From assembly GCA_044226865.1 (NCBI GenBank), contig JBGAGE010000001.1, positions 310,001 through 374,000 on the forward strand: a stretch of DNA of 64,000 bases. The letters run 5' to 3'. Source of the stretch: TMP-86 sp044226865. GTDB lineage: Bacteria; Pseudomonadota; Gammaproteobacteria; Steroidobacterales; Steroidobacteraceae. Shown here piece after piece: positions 28,120 through 36,667 of the stretch. The translations under genes were made by a program, and so were the position numbers. The notes beneath the pieces are model-generated. The model was not told the DNA's origin. It was given only the letters and a program-made list of their open reading frames with translations, and did no database searches. How positions within the stretch are numbered: the first letter of the stretch is position 1; each line of letters begins with the position of its first letter.

Positions 28120-28228
28120 CGTTCGATGTCTCTCAATCTTGTCCCACAAAGTGCTTTCCGGCAGCATAATTGATGTACGGCACCGATGCGGTGGCCGGCG
28201 GGATGACAAGTTCTAATTCATGGCATTA

Positions 28229-28258
28229 GTGGCGGATGTGTGTGAACACATTAGCCAC
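28229..28258. promoter_or_regulatory. 30-bp operator-like dyad between divergent genes
   Basis: The half-site GTGGCnnATGTGT at 28229-28241 is mirrored by ACACATnnGCCAC ending at 28258; 11 of 15 half-site positions are symmetric. It sits 110 bases before the Gfo/Idh operon and 128 before TonB receptor 2, so one regulator of LacI, GntR or similar type could control both directions. The regulator gene is not in sight. Confidence 0.45.
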
Positions 28259-28299
28259 GGTGATTACTTATCGTCATGTGGTGAATTAGAAACGATTGC

Positions 28300-28327
28300 T
28301 TGTTGCCCCCGGGCGGTGCCTTATTCT
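28300..28327 (+). promoter_or_regulatory. Possible sigma-70 promoter of TonB receptor 2
   Basis: TTGTTG at 28300-28305 and TATTCT at 28322-28327 are separated by 16 bases, giving a moderate match to -35 and -10. It lies about 60 bases before the receptor start and 42 bases downstream of the 28229-28258 dyad, which would put the dyad near -90. Confidence 0.35.
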
Positions 28328-28385
28328 AAAAATCGCACCTGGCGGGAGGGAGAAGCCCGCCGGCGTGCTCGAGAATCGAATCAAC

Positions 28386-30830
28386 ATGGGGTACGTAATG
28401 AAAAGACTTCATCCTTTCGCTGTCACCCTGCTGGCGGCTTCGCCGTTCGCAGGCTCCGCGTTGCCCGGCAACGCGCAGGCGCAAGACAGCGGCGCCCTCG
28501 AGGAAATCGTGGTCACCGCGCAGCGCCGCACTGAAAATCTGCAGAATGTCCCCATCAGCATCACGGCCTTCTCGGCCGAAGCGCTCGAAAGGACGCACGT
28601 GCTGGGTGCCACGGACTACATGGTGCAGACGCCCAACGTGAGCTTCACCGAAGACGCACAGTCCGGCGCGCGCGGCGTGGGCGTCGCGATCCGCGGCATC
28701 AACAACCTGGTGTCCGGCGAAAATGCCTTCGTGAACTCGGTGGGCGTGTACCTCGATGAGTTCAGCATCGCCTCCGTGCCCAACGGCTTCGCCAACCCGC
28801 TTCTGCCCGACATGGAACGCGTCGAAGTGCTGCGCGGCCCGCAGGGCACGTATTTCGGCCGCAACTCGCTGGGCGGCGCACTCAACCTCACCTCCAAGGC
28901 GCCGACGGACAAGTACGAAGGCGAGATCAAGGTGGGTGGGCAGAAGTTTGCCGGCTACGGCAATGCGGAAAACATCACCGCCATCTACAACGCGCCGCTG
29001 ACCGACAGCTTCAAGCTGCGCGGCACGGTGTTCTACGAGCACAGCACCGGCATGGTCGAGAACATCAATCCGTCCGGCAACGACGCGGGCCACGATTGGG
29101 TGGACTTGCGCGTCCGCGGACTGTGGACACCCTCGGATGCCACGCGCATCAACCTCACCCTGATGTACAGCAACCAGGACCAGGGCGCCGACGAAACCGT
29201 ACCCTCGGGCGTGAACGACCTCGACACCATCGACACCTTCGCGTACCAGCCGGGCGTCGGCTTCAATCCGGGCACCGGCTTCTGGCCGAACAACACCACC
29301 AAGTTCAGCCATGACCTGCAGGAAAAGAACAAGCTGAAGACCTTCATCGGCATCGTCAACGTGGCGCACAGCTTCTCCGACACGCTCACCTGGAAGACGG
29401 TGGCCGGCATCATCGATTCCAAGCAGGATCGCCTGTTCGACAACGACCTGATCGGCGGCGCCGACATCCTCAAGCGCACCAACAAGTACAAGGGGAAGTC
29501 CTACAGCCTGGAATCGCGCCTGGAGTGGCGCACCGAGGCGATGGACCTGACCGGTGGCGCCATGTACGCCAAGGACAAGCAGGACCAGGACAACAATGTC
29601 GCCGTGTCCAGCGATCCCACCGCCTCGATCGTGCGCGATGGCATTACCTACGGTTTCCTGCCGCCGTTCCCTGAGGGTTTGGGCCTGGCCAAGAACTCCA
29701 AGGTGTTCAAGGTGGACAGCTTCGCAGCCTTCGCGGACGTCACCTGGCATGCCAATGCCTACTGGGATCTGTTCGCCGGTGCGCGCTACACCAATGACGA
29801 TGTGACCAATGGCCGTACCTCCTATGGCCTGCGTCCGAATGGCGGTGGCCCGCCGACCTTCATCAACTTCGCGCGTCCGGATGCGATCTCGAAGGACAAG
29901 TTCAGTGCGGTCACGCCGCGCGTGGGCGTGCGCCTGAAGGCCTCCGATAACGTGAACTTCTACGCGTTGGTGTCCAAGGGCTACAAGGCCGGCGGCGCCA
30001 GCACCGGTAACAACACCAACGCGCCGGGTTCGCCCGCCATCCGCGTGCCCTTCAACAAGGAGACGTTGTGGAACTACGAGGCGGGCGTCAAGACGGAGTT
30101 CCTCGATCATCGCGTGCGCATGAACGCATCGGTGTTCTACATGAAGTGGAAGGACCTGCAGATGGAGGCTTTCCGCTTCCTCACGCCGGGTGATCTCTCC
30201 TCGAACTTCGAGCAGACCATCAATGTTCCGAGGGCGGTGGCGAAGGGTGCGGAGTTCGAAATCACGGCCCGCACCACCGACCGGTTGACGTTGGGCGGTT
30301 CAATCGGCTTCCTCGATACGGAGATCATGGAAGACCAGGCTTGCGCGGTCAGCGCTCTGGATCCGGACTGCGTGGACGGCCACAAGCCTTCGGAGATCAC
30401 CGGCGGATTCAAGGTATTCCTAAAGGGCTTGCCGATTCCGAAGTCGCCCAAGACCACGGTGAACCTGTTCGCCGAATACCGCATCCCGGTGATGGGCAAC
30501 TCTGCCTGGATCCGCGGCGAACTGCAGCATCGCGATAGCCAGTACTCGGACATCGAGGCGCTCACCAACCAGCAGACCACCGGGCCTTCGCCCAACCAGG
30601 GGTTGACCCGCTTGCTGCCCAACGGCGAGTTCCCCTATAAGGTGCCGGCGTTCACCGTGTACAACCTGCGCGGCGGCTTCGATTGGGATCGCGCCGCGGT
30701 GTCGCTGTACGTGCAGAACCTCGCCAATGCGAAGTACTACACGGGTACGCAGGAGAACTTCGGCCTGAGCGGTATCCGCCTGCGTCCGCATCCGCGCACC
30801 ATCGGTGCAGATGTGACGTTCAAGTTCTGA
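28386..30830 (+). CDS. TonB-dependent outer-membrane receptor 2
   Basis: An 814-residue receptor. The signal peptide runs to NAQA near residue 33, followed by the TonB-box-like LEEIVVTAQRR. The plug contains VPISITAFSAEAL, VEVLRGPQGTYFGRNSLGGALNLTSKAP, and the barrel ends LRPHPRTIGADVTFKF with the terminal aromatic. Ligand unknown; the divergent operon of sugar/alcohol-type dehydrogenases suggests uptake of its substrate. ATG 28386 is used; ATG 28398 (MKRLHPF) would also leave an intact signal peptide. It ends at a strong terminator. Confidence 0.93.
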   Translation: MGYVMKRLHPFAVTLLAASPFAGSALPGNAQAQDSGALEEIVVTAQRRTENLQNVPISITAFSAEALERTHVLGATDYMVQTPNVSFTEDAQSGARGVGVAIRGINNLVSGENAFVNSVGVYLDEFSIASVPNGFANPLLPDMERVEVLRGPQGTYFGRNSLGGALNLTSKAPTDKYEGEIKVGGQKFAGYGNAENITAIYNAPLTDSFKLRGTVFYEHSTGMVENINPSGNDAGHDWVDLRVRGLWTPSDATRINLTLMYSNQDQGADETVPSGVNDLDTIDTFAYQPGVGFNPGTGFWPNNTTKFSHDLQEKNKLKTFIGIVNVAHSFSDTLTWKTVAGIIDSKQDRLFDNDLIGGADILKRTNKYKGKSYSLESRLEWRTEAMDLTGGAMYAKDKQDQDNNVAVSSDPTASIVRDGITYGFLPPFPEGLGLAKNSKVFKVDSFAAFADVTWHANAYWDLFAGARYTNDDVTNGRTSYGLRPNGGGPPTFINFARPDAISKDKFSAVTPRVGVRLKASDNVNFYALVSKGYKAGGASTGNNTNAPGSPAIRVPFNKETLWNYEAGVKTEFLDHRVRMNASVFYMKWKDLQMEAFRFLTPGDLSSNFEQTINVPRAVAKGAEFEITARTTDRLTLGGSIGFLDTEIMEDQACAVSALDPDCVDGHKPSEITGGFKVFLKGLPIPKSPKTTVNLFAEYRIPVMGNSAWIRGELQHRDSQYSDIEALTNQQTTGPSPNQGLTRLLPNGEFPYKVPAFTVYNLRGGFDWDRAAVSLYVQNLANAKYYTGTQENFGLSGIRLRPHPRTIGADVTFKF

Positions 30831-30855
30831 CCGCCGGACCTGACGGCCTTCGATC

Positions 30856-30890
30856 AAGGCCCGCGGCAGTGATGCCGCGGGCCTTTTCTT
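30856..30890 (+). terminator. Rho-independent terminator after TonB receptor 2
   Basis: AAGGCCCGCGGCA at 30856-30868 pairs with TGCCGCGGGCCTT at 30873-30885 across a GTGA loop, giving a 13-bp stem, followed by the T-rich TTCTTTGG. It lies 26 bases after the receptor stop. Confidence 0.88.
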
Positions 30891-30979
30891 TGGCGCTTCC
30901 AATGCCGCGGAGCGGCGCGGCTTGCGCCTGTTGGTTTGCCCAGGTGTGACGGCACCGGGCCGCGTGCATACTGGGCCAT

Positions 30980-31513
30980 ATGAACAAACCACCTGTTTTC
31001 GCCGGCCGGGATCATCTGCAGCAGGCCTGGGTGGTGGCTGACCTCGCCACTGCCATGCGCCATTGGATCGAGATCTGCGGCGTGGGCCCGTTCTTCGTGA
31101 TCGAGAAAGTGGCGATGGAGAATCTCACCTACCGCGGCAAGCCGGCGCGCATCGATTGCACCATTGGCATCGCGCAGGCGGGCCGCACGCAGATCGAATT
31201 GATCGAACAGCGTTGCGACAACCCGTCCATCTACCGGGATTACGTGCCGCGCGGCGCCAGCGCCTTCCATCATGTGGCCGTGATCTGCCGCGACTACGAC
31301 CGGGAACTGGCGCATTACCAGGCGCTGGGCCATGCGGTGACGACGGCGGGCACCTTCGGTGACATCCGCTTCGCCTACCTCGACACCCATCGTGACCTGG
31401 GTTGCGTGCTCGAATTGCTGGAGGACAAGCCTTCGATTCGCGGCTTCTTCGGCATGGTGGAGGAGGCGGGGCGCAACTGGGACGGGCGCGATCCCATCCG
31501 GCCACTGGCTTGA
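30980..31513 (+). CDS. VOC-superfamily protein (methylmalonyl-CoA epimerase-like)
   Basis: A 177-residue protein with GRDHLQQAWVVADLATAMRHWIE at the start, where His is a likely metal ligand, GASAFHHVAVICRDYD in the second half, and CVLELLED supplying Glu. The layout fits the two-module VOC fold with one divalent metal, as in methylmalonyl-CoA epimerase and glyoxalase-type enzymes. No partner gene fixes its substrate. It follows the receptor terminator and is convergent with manD. Confidence 0.85.
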   Translation: MNKPPVFAGRDHLQQAWVVADLATAMRHWIEICGVGPFFVIEKVAMENLTYRGKPARIDCTIGIAQAGRTQIELIEQRCDNPSIYRDYVPRGASAFHHVAVICRDYDRELAHYQALGHAVTTAGTFGDIRFAYLDTHRDLGCVLELLEDKPSIRGFFGMVEEAGRNWDGRDPIRPLA

Positions 31514-31516
31514 GGC

Positions 31517-31555
31517 GGCGTGTTGCGCCGGCGTGTTGCGCCGGCGTGTTGCGCC
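31517..31555. repeat. Three tandem copies of a 13-bp hairpin-forming unit
   Basis: GGCGTGTTGCGCC occurs three times head to tail (31517-31529, 31530-31542, 31543-31555). Each copy is itself a short dyad, GGCG-tgttg-CGCC. It lies between the convergent VOC and manD genes and may act as a transcript end barrier or be a slippage product. Confidence 0.85.
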
Positions 31556-31578
31556 GGCGCGCGCCGCTCAGCCGCTCC

Positions 31579-32787
31579 TCACCAGTTCCACAGCGTGCCA
31601 TCCTCCAGCCGGTTCACCGGCAGGTAGGCGCGCTTGTACGGATACTTCGCCGCCAGCTTCTCGTCGATGTCCACGCCATGGCCCGGGGTTTCGCCCGCGT
31701 GCAGGCGGCCCTTGTCGTAGTGATAGTCGTGCGGGAAGACAGCGTCGGTCTCAGCCGTGTGCCGCATGTATTCCTGCACGCCGAAATTCGGCAGCGCGGT
31801 ATTCAGGTGGAGCGAGGCGCCCATGCACACGGGTGAAAGATCCGTGGCGCCGTGGCAACCCATGCGGACGTTGTTGAGGGCGGCGAAATCCGCGATGCGC
31901 CGCAAGTGCGTGATGCCGCCGGCATGCACCACCGTGGTCCGGATGTAATCGATGAGCTGCTCCTCCACCAACTGCTTGCAATCCCAGATGGTGTTGAACA
32001 CCTCCCCCACCGCGAGCGGGGTGACCGTGTGCTGGCGGATGAGCCGGAAATTGGCCTGATTTTCCGCGGGCGTCGCATCCTCCATCCAGAACATCGCATA
32101 GGGCTCGAGTTGCTTGCCAAGTCGCGCCGCCTCGATGGGCGTCAGGCGATGATGCACGTCGTGCAGCAGGTGCGGGCCGTTGCCGAAGCGCACGCGCAGC
32201 GCCTCGAACAACCGGGGCACGTGCGCCAGGTACTTTTCCGTGGACCACAGGTTCTCGGTGGGCAGGTTGGCGTCCGCCGGCTCGTAGTACATCTTGTCGC
32301 CGGACACGCCGTAGGTGCTGGCCATGCCGGGGATGCCGCACTGCGCGCGGATGGCGAGGTATCCCATCTCGACATAACGCTGCACTTCATCGCTGGTTTC
32401 GGTGATGTCGCGGCCATTGGCATGGCCGTACACCATCACGCCCACGCGGCTGCGTCCGCCGAGCAATTGGTACAGCGGCATGCCCGCGGCCTTGGCCTTG
32501 ATGTCCCACAGCGCGGTGTCCACCGCGGAAATGGCGCTCATGGTGACCGGCCCCCGGCGCCAGTACGCACCGCGGTACAGGTATTGCCAGATGTCCTCGA
32601 TCTGGTGCGCATCGCGGCCGATGAGGCAGGGGATGACGTGCTCGGTGAGGTAGGCCGCCACCGACAATTCGCGGCCATTGAGCGTGGCGTCGCCCAGCCC
32701 GTGCAGGCCCTGGTCGGTGAGGATCTTCAAGGTGACGAAGTTGCGGCCCGGGCAGGTGATGATCACCCGCGCATCGATGATTTTCAT
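31579..32787 (-). CDS. manD: D-mannonate dehydratase
   Basis: A 402-residue enolase-superfamily protein. It carries the residues described for Novosphingobium-type ManD at the same numbers: metal ligands Asp210, Glu236 and Glu262, His212, and the Tyr159/Arg147 pair used for proton abstraction. The first domain has MSAISAVDTALWDIKAKAAG. The length is also the family's usual length. The enzyme dehydrates D-mannonate (some members also D-gluconate) to 2-keto-3-deoxy-D-gluconate in the cytoplasm. It is divergent from a LysR gene 57 bases away; the KDG kinase gene for its product lies at 43.3-44.3 kb. Confidence 0.94.
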   Translation of the reverse strand: MKIIDARVIITCPGRNFVTLKILTDQGLHGLGDATLNGRELSVAAYLTEHVIPCLIGRDAHQIEDIWQYLYRGAYWRRGPVTMSAISAVDTALWDIKAKAAGMPLYQLLGGRSRVGVMVYGHANGRDITETSDEVQRYVEMGYLAIRAQCGIPGMASTYGVSGDKMYYEPADANLPTENLWSTEKYLAHVPRLFEALRVRFGNGPHLLHDVHHRLTPIEAARLGKQLEPYAMFWMEDATPAENQANFRLIRQHTVTPLAVGEVFNTIWDCKQLVEEQLIDYIRTTVVHAGGITHLRRIADFAALNNVRMGCHGATDLSPVCMGASLHLNTALPNFGVQEYMRHTAETDAVFPHDYHYDKGRLHAGETPGHGVDIDEKLAAKYPYKRAYLPVNRLEDGTLWNW

Positions 32788-32844
32788 CTAGACTGACTCC
32801 CTGCCTGGCTTACCATGCCGGCTTTCAAGATTGTAGGATCATTT

Positions 32845-33780
32845 ATGTCGCGCCGCCTGCCACCCCTCAACGCCCTGGTCGTGTTCGAGGCGGCCGCGCG
32901 CCATTTGAGCTTCACGCGCGCCGCCGAGTCGCTGCACGTCACGCAGGCCGCCGTCAGCCACCAGATCAAGGCGCTGGAGGAATGGCTGGGCGTGGCGCTG
33001 TTCCATCGCATCGGCCGCGGGCAGGGCCTGGCGTTGACGGAAGCCGGGCGCGATTACCTGCCGCGCGTCAGCGGCGCTTTCGATGCCATCCGCGCCGCCA
33101 CCAGCTCGGTCATGGACGCGCGCCGCCAGCGCGTGCTGAACGTGGCCACGCTGGATTCCTTCGGCCTGTTGTGGCTGCTGCCGCGGCTGGGGCAGTTCCT
33201 GCGCGCGCATCCGGGGATCGACGTGCGCATCCTGGCCGCGGACCTCGATGCGGACGCGCTGGCCAAGGGCGCGGTGAACATCGACATCCGCTACGGCGAA
33301 GGCGATTGGACCGGCGTGGAGGTGACGCGCTTCCTGAGCGAGACCATCTTCCCGGTGTGCAGCCCCGGCATCATCACCGCGGATAAGCCCTTGCGCGTCC
33401 CGGCCGACCTCAAGCATCACACGCTGCTGCACGATGTGATGGTCACCGATTGGCGCACGTGGCTGGCGGCCGCCGGCGTGAACGACGTGGACGCCGAGCG
33501 GGGGCCTGGCTTCAATCACTCGCACTTGGTGACGGCGGCGGCCATCAACGGCGACGGGGTGGCATTGGGCCGCGGAGCGCTGGTGGCGGATGCCATCCAG
33601 AAGGGACTGCTGGTGAAGCCCTTCGATCTGACCCTGCCTTGTAAATTCTCCTATCACGCCGTGTGTTCGTATGGCTCGCTCAGCGACCCGGTGGTCGCGG
33701 CCTTCCGCGACTGGCTGGTGCAGGAGGGCCGGATTTCACAGAAAAATCTGGATGCCATCGGCGGTCCCTCCATGCTTTGA
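32845..33780 (+). CDS. LysR-family regulator (GcvA-like)
   Basis: A 311-residue regulator. The N-terminal helix-turn-helix reads LPPLNALVVFEAAARHLSFTRAAESLHVTQAAVSHQIKALE, very close to GcvA-type LysR proteins. An effector domain follows with DIDIRYGEGDW. The start ATG 32845 with AGGAT upstream is preferred to an upstream extension. It is divergent from manD across only 57 bases, the usual arrangement for a LysR protein and its target, so it probably controls manD in response to a sugar acid. It also stands ahead of the ThDP/aminotransferase run on the same strand. Confidence 0.88.
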   Translation: MSRRLPPLNALVVFEAAARHLSFTRAAESLHVTQAAVSHQIKALEEWLGVALFHRIGRGQGLALTEAGRDYLPRVSGAFDAIRAATSSVMDARRQRVLNVATLDSFGLLWLLPRLGQFLRAHPGIDVRILAADLDADALAKGAVNIDIRYGEGDWTGVEVTRFLSETIFPVCSPGIITADKPLRVPADLKHHTLLHDVMVTDWRTWLAAAGVNDVDAERGPGFNHSHLVTAAAINGDGVALGRGALVADAIQKGLLVKPFDLTLPCKFSYHAVCSYGSLSDPVVAAFRDWLVQEGRISQKNLDAIGGPSML

Positions 33781-33817
33781 AGCCTAGCATGGGCCCGGTG
33801 GCGCCCAAATTAGGCTT
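33780..33817 (+). terminator. Stem-loop after the LysR gene
   Basis: AAGCCTA at 33780-33786 pairs with TAGGCTT at 33811-33817, and inside it GGGC pairs with GCCC. There is no T run, so it is a weak terminator candidate at the end of the LysR gene. Confidence 0.35.
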
Positions 33818-33907
33818 GCTAATGAAGCAATGAAAAGGAATGAATTGCATTGCGCCACCGGGTCGCGAGTTAATGACCTTCCCGATCAACCTGGTGGTTT
33901 GGTTCCT

Positions 33908-35548
33908 ATGGCGCGGATGAGCGGCGCGGACGCAATACTCGAGCAGTTCCTGCGCAATGGCGTCGATACCATCTTCGGATTGCCTGGCGGGCAACTGGAC
34001 CATTTCTTCGATTCCATGTACCGCCGCTCGGACGCGGTGCGCTTCGTCGGCGCACGCCACGAACAGGGGGCCGGCTACATGGCCTTCGGTTACGCGCGCT
34101 CCACCGGCAAGCCCGGCGTGTACACGGTGGTGCCGGGACCCGGCGTGCTCAATTCCACCGCCGCGATCTGCTCGGCCTATGCCACCAATGCGCCGCTCCT
34201 GTGCCTCACCGGGCAGATCCCGAGCGAGGCCATCGGCCGCGGCATCGGCTACCTGCACGAGCTGCCCGACCAGCTCGCCACGCTGCGTTCCCTGACGCGC
34301 TGGGCCGAGCGCATCGGCAGCCCGCAGGCCGCGCCGCCCATCGTCAACGAGGCCTTTGCGCGGCTCAACGGTGGGCGCCGTGGTCCCGTGGCGCTCGAGA
34401 TGCCCATGGACATCATGGGACAGCAGGCCGAGGTCGTGCCACTGGCGCAGGCCTTGCCGCAAGCGGCGCCGCCGTTGGACACGGACCGCATCGACCAGGC
34501 CGCCGCGTTGCTGGCGGGCGCGCAACGCCCGATGATCGTCGTCGGCGGCGGTGCCGCGGATGCGCCGGCGGAATTGCTGGAACTGGCGCAACTGCTGCAG
34601 GCGCCGGTGGTGGCCTTCCGCAGCGGCCGCGGCATCATCTCCGACCGCCACTACCTGTCGCAGGTGTTCCCCGCGGGGTACGAGCTGTGGAAAAGTGCCG
34701 ATGTGGTGCTCGCCATCGGCACGCGCATGGAGCAGCAGCTCTTGTATTGGAAGACCTCGCCGCAGATGCAGGTGATCCGCGTCGACATCGACGCGGCCGA
34801 GTTGGCGCGCATCGAAGCACCGGCGGTCGCCGTGCACGCGGATGCGCGCGAGGCCATCACCGCGTTGCTCGCGGCCGTGGGCCGCCGCCAGCGGTCGCGC
34901 GCCTCGCGCGAGTCCGAGCTGCTCGCGCTCAAGGCGCGTGTGCAGGCGGAGATCGAGCTGGTGCAGCCGCAGTTGAGCTACCTGCACGCGATCCGCGCAG
35001 CGCTGCCCGAGGATGGCTACTTCGTCGATGAGATCACGCAGGTGGGCTACGCCTCCTGGTATGGCTTCCCCGTGTACGAGCCCCGGCATCATGTGAATTG
35101 TGGCTACCAGGGGACGCTGGGCTACGGCTATGCCACCGCGTTGGGCGTGAAGGTGGCGCATCCGGACAAGGCCGTGGTCAACATCGCCGGAGACGGCGGC
35201 TTCCTGTTCACCTCGAACGAAATGGCCACGGCCATGCAATACAACATTGCGCTGGTCACCGTGCTGTTCAATAACAACAAGTTCCAGAACGTGCAGCGCC
35301 AGCAGAACGACTGGTTCGGCGGGCGGCACATCGGCTCCGACCTGCGCAACCCGGATTTCGTCAAGTATGCCGAGAGCTTTGGCATGCGCGCGCAGCGCGT
35401 GAACTCGCCGCAGCAGCTCGGGCCCGCGATCCGCGCGGCCCTGGAGACCAATGCGCCGGCCCTCATCGAGGTGCCGTGCGAGGATATGTCCACGCCCTGG
35501 CGCCACATCATCAAGCCGCCGGCGCATGCGGCGCAGCCGGCCTCATGA
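33908..35548 (+). CDS. Thiamine diphosphate-dependent enzyme (acetolactate synthase/2-oxo-acid decarboxylase-like)
   Basis: A 546-residue ThDP enzyme with PYR, central and PP domains. Glu52 in GARHEQGAGYMA is the cofactor-activating residue, and the Mg/ThDP motif begins GDGGFLF with Asp429 and ends NNNK. It resembles IlvB-type proteins, but no small regulatory subunit is next to it and its neighbours are an aminotransferase and an aldehyde dehydrogenase, which suggests a 2-oxo-acid decarboxylase or carboligase of catabolism. ATG 33908 fits the family start; the frame is open back to ATG 33830. The stop overlaps the aminotransferase ATG. Confidence 0.87.
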   Translation: MARMSGADAILEQFLRNGVDTIFGLPGGQLDHFFDSMYRRSDAVRFVGARHEQGAGYMAFGYARSTGKPGVYTVVPGPGVLNSTAAICSAYATNAPLLCLTGQIPSEAIGRGIGYLHELPDQLATLRSLTRWAERIGSPQAAPPIVNEAFARLNGGRRGPVALEMPMDIMGQQAEVVPLAQALPQAAPPLDTDRIDQAAALLAGAQRPMIVVGGGAADAPAELLELAQLLQAPVVAFRSGRGIISDRHYLSQVFPAGYELWKSADVVLAIGTRMEQQLLYWKTSPQMQVIRVDIDAAELARIEAPAVAVHADAREAITALLAAVGRRQRSRASRESELLALKARVQAEIELVQPQLSYLHAIRAALPEDGYFVDEITQVGYASWYGFPVYEPRHHVNCGYQGTLGYGYATALGVKVAHPDKAVVNIAGDGGFLFTSNEMATAMQYNIALVTVLFNNNKFQNVQRQQNDWFGGRHIGSDLRNPDFVKYAESFGMRAQRVNSPQQLGPAIRAALETNAPALIEVPCEDMSTPWRHIIKPPAHAAQPAS

Positions 35549-36663
35549 ACGCGCGCCCCGAACAACGCATCGTCCTGCCAGCGCCGCGTGCGGAGCTGGC
35601 GCAGTTATCGCCTTTCCAGCAAGGCAAGGGCGATCTTGCCGGCTGCGAGCGGCCGATCAAGCTGTCCGCCAACGAATCGCACCTGGGGCCATCGCCACGC
35701 GCGCTGGAGGCCTACCGGCGCATGTCGGGGGCGCTCAACGAATATCCCGACGGTAGCCAACGCGCGCTGCGCGAGGCCATTGCCGAGACTTTCCAGCTCG
35801 ACGTAAATGGCATCGTCTGCGGCAATGGCTCGGACGAACTGCTGCAATTGCTGATTCGCGCCTTCGTGCGCCCGGGCGATGAAGTGGTGTTCAGCCGCTA
35901 CAGTTTCGCCATGGCCATGGTGCATGCCACGGCGGAAGGGGCGAAGCTGGTGTTCGCGGAAGAGCCTGCGCTGCGCCCCGACACGGATCAACTGCTGGCC
36001 GCCGTGACGCCGAAGACGCGCATGGTGTTCCTGGCCTCGCCCAACAACCCGGTGGGCCGGTACCTGCCCGCCGCGGAACTGTGGCGCCTGTACAAGGCGC
36101 TGCCGCCGCAGGTGCTGCTGGTGGTGGATGCCGCCTATGCGGACTACGTGACGGCGAATGATTTCGAGGCCGGCGCGGCGCTGGTGGAAGCCGGTGGCAA
36201 TGCGGTCATGACGCGCACCTTCTCCAAGCTCTATGGCCTCGCCGGCTTGCGCATCGGCTGGGCCTACGCGCCCGCCAACGTGCTCGATGCCGTGCAACGC
36301 ATCCGCACGCCCTTCAACGCCTCCGCCGATGCCATGGCGGCCGCGGCAGCGGCCGTGCGCGATGTGGCGTACGCCGCCTACGTGCGCGATTACAACGCGC
36401 GCGAGCTCGCCAAGATCGGCACGGCGGTGAAGGCGCGCCTGAAGGGCGTGGAATTCGTCACCAGCGCCGCCAATTTCTACCTGCTGCGATTCGTCGATCG
36501 CGTGCACACCCCGGCCGGCGCGGCGGCCGCGCTGGAGGCCGCCGGCATCATCCCGCGTCCCGTGGGGGCGGGCGGCCCGGAGCGTGCCTTGCGCATCACC
36601 GTCGGTCTTGCGCACGAAAATGACGCCGTGCTCGATGTGCTGGCCCGATACATGACAACATAG
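35545..36663 (+). CDS. Histidinol-phosphate aminotransferase-like (HisC family) aminotransferase
   Basis: A 372-residue fold-type I PLP aminotransferase. Visible are KLSANESHLGPSPRAL at the N-terminus, CGNGSDELLQLLI, SPNNPVGRYL, VVDAAYADY with the Asp that binds the pyridine ring, and the Schiff-base Lys228 in TFSKLYGLAGLRIGW. HisC-like enzymes also act on aromatic amino acids. With no histidine genes around and the ThDP enzyme and aldehyde dehydrogenase alongside, catabolic transamination of an aromatic or branched amino acid is more likely than histidine biosynthesis. Confidence 0.88.
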   Translation: MNARPEQRIVLPAPRAELAQLSPFQQGKGDLAGCERPIKLSANESHLGPSPRALEAYRRMSGALNEYPDGSQRALREAIAETFQLDVNGIVCGNGSDELLQLLIRAFVRPGDEVVFSRYSFAMAMVHATAEGAKLVFAEEPALRPDTDQLLAAVTPKTRMVFLASPNNPVGRYLPAAELWRLYKALPPQVLLVVDAAYADYVTANDFEAGAALVEAGGNAVMTRTFSKLYGLAGLRIGWAYAPANVLDAVQRIRTPFNASADAMAAAAAAVRDVAYAAYVRDYNARELAKIGTAVKARLKGVEFVTSAANFYLLRFVDRVHTPAGAAAALEAAGIIPRPVGAGGPERALRITVGLAHENDAVLDVLARYMTT

Positions 36664-36667
36664 GCGC

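Noticed and set aside
28220..28534. A 104-codon plus-strand frame covering the promoter region and start of TonB receptor 2
   Set aside because: It runs through the dyad and promoter into the receptor signal peptide in another frame, with no protein-like pattern.
31517..31555. Tandem repeats as a CRISPR array
   Set aside because: The units are 13 bp, directly adjacent and have no spacers.
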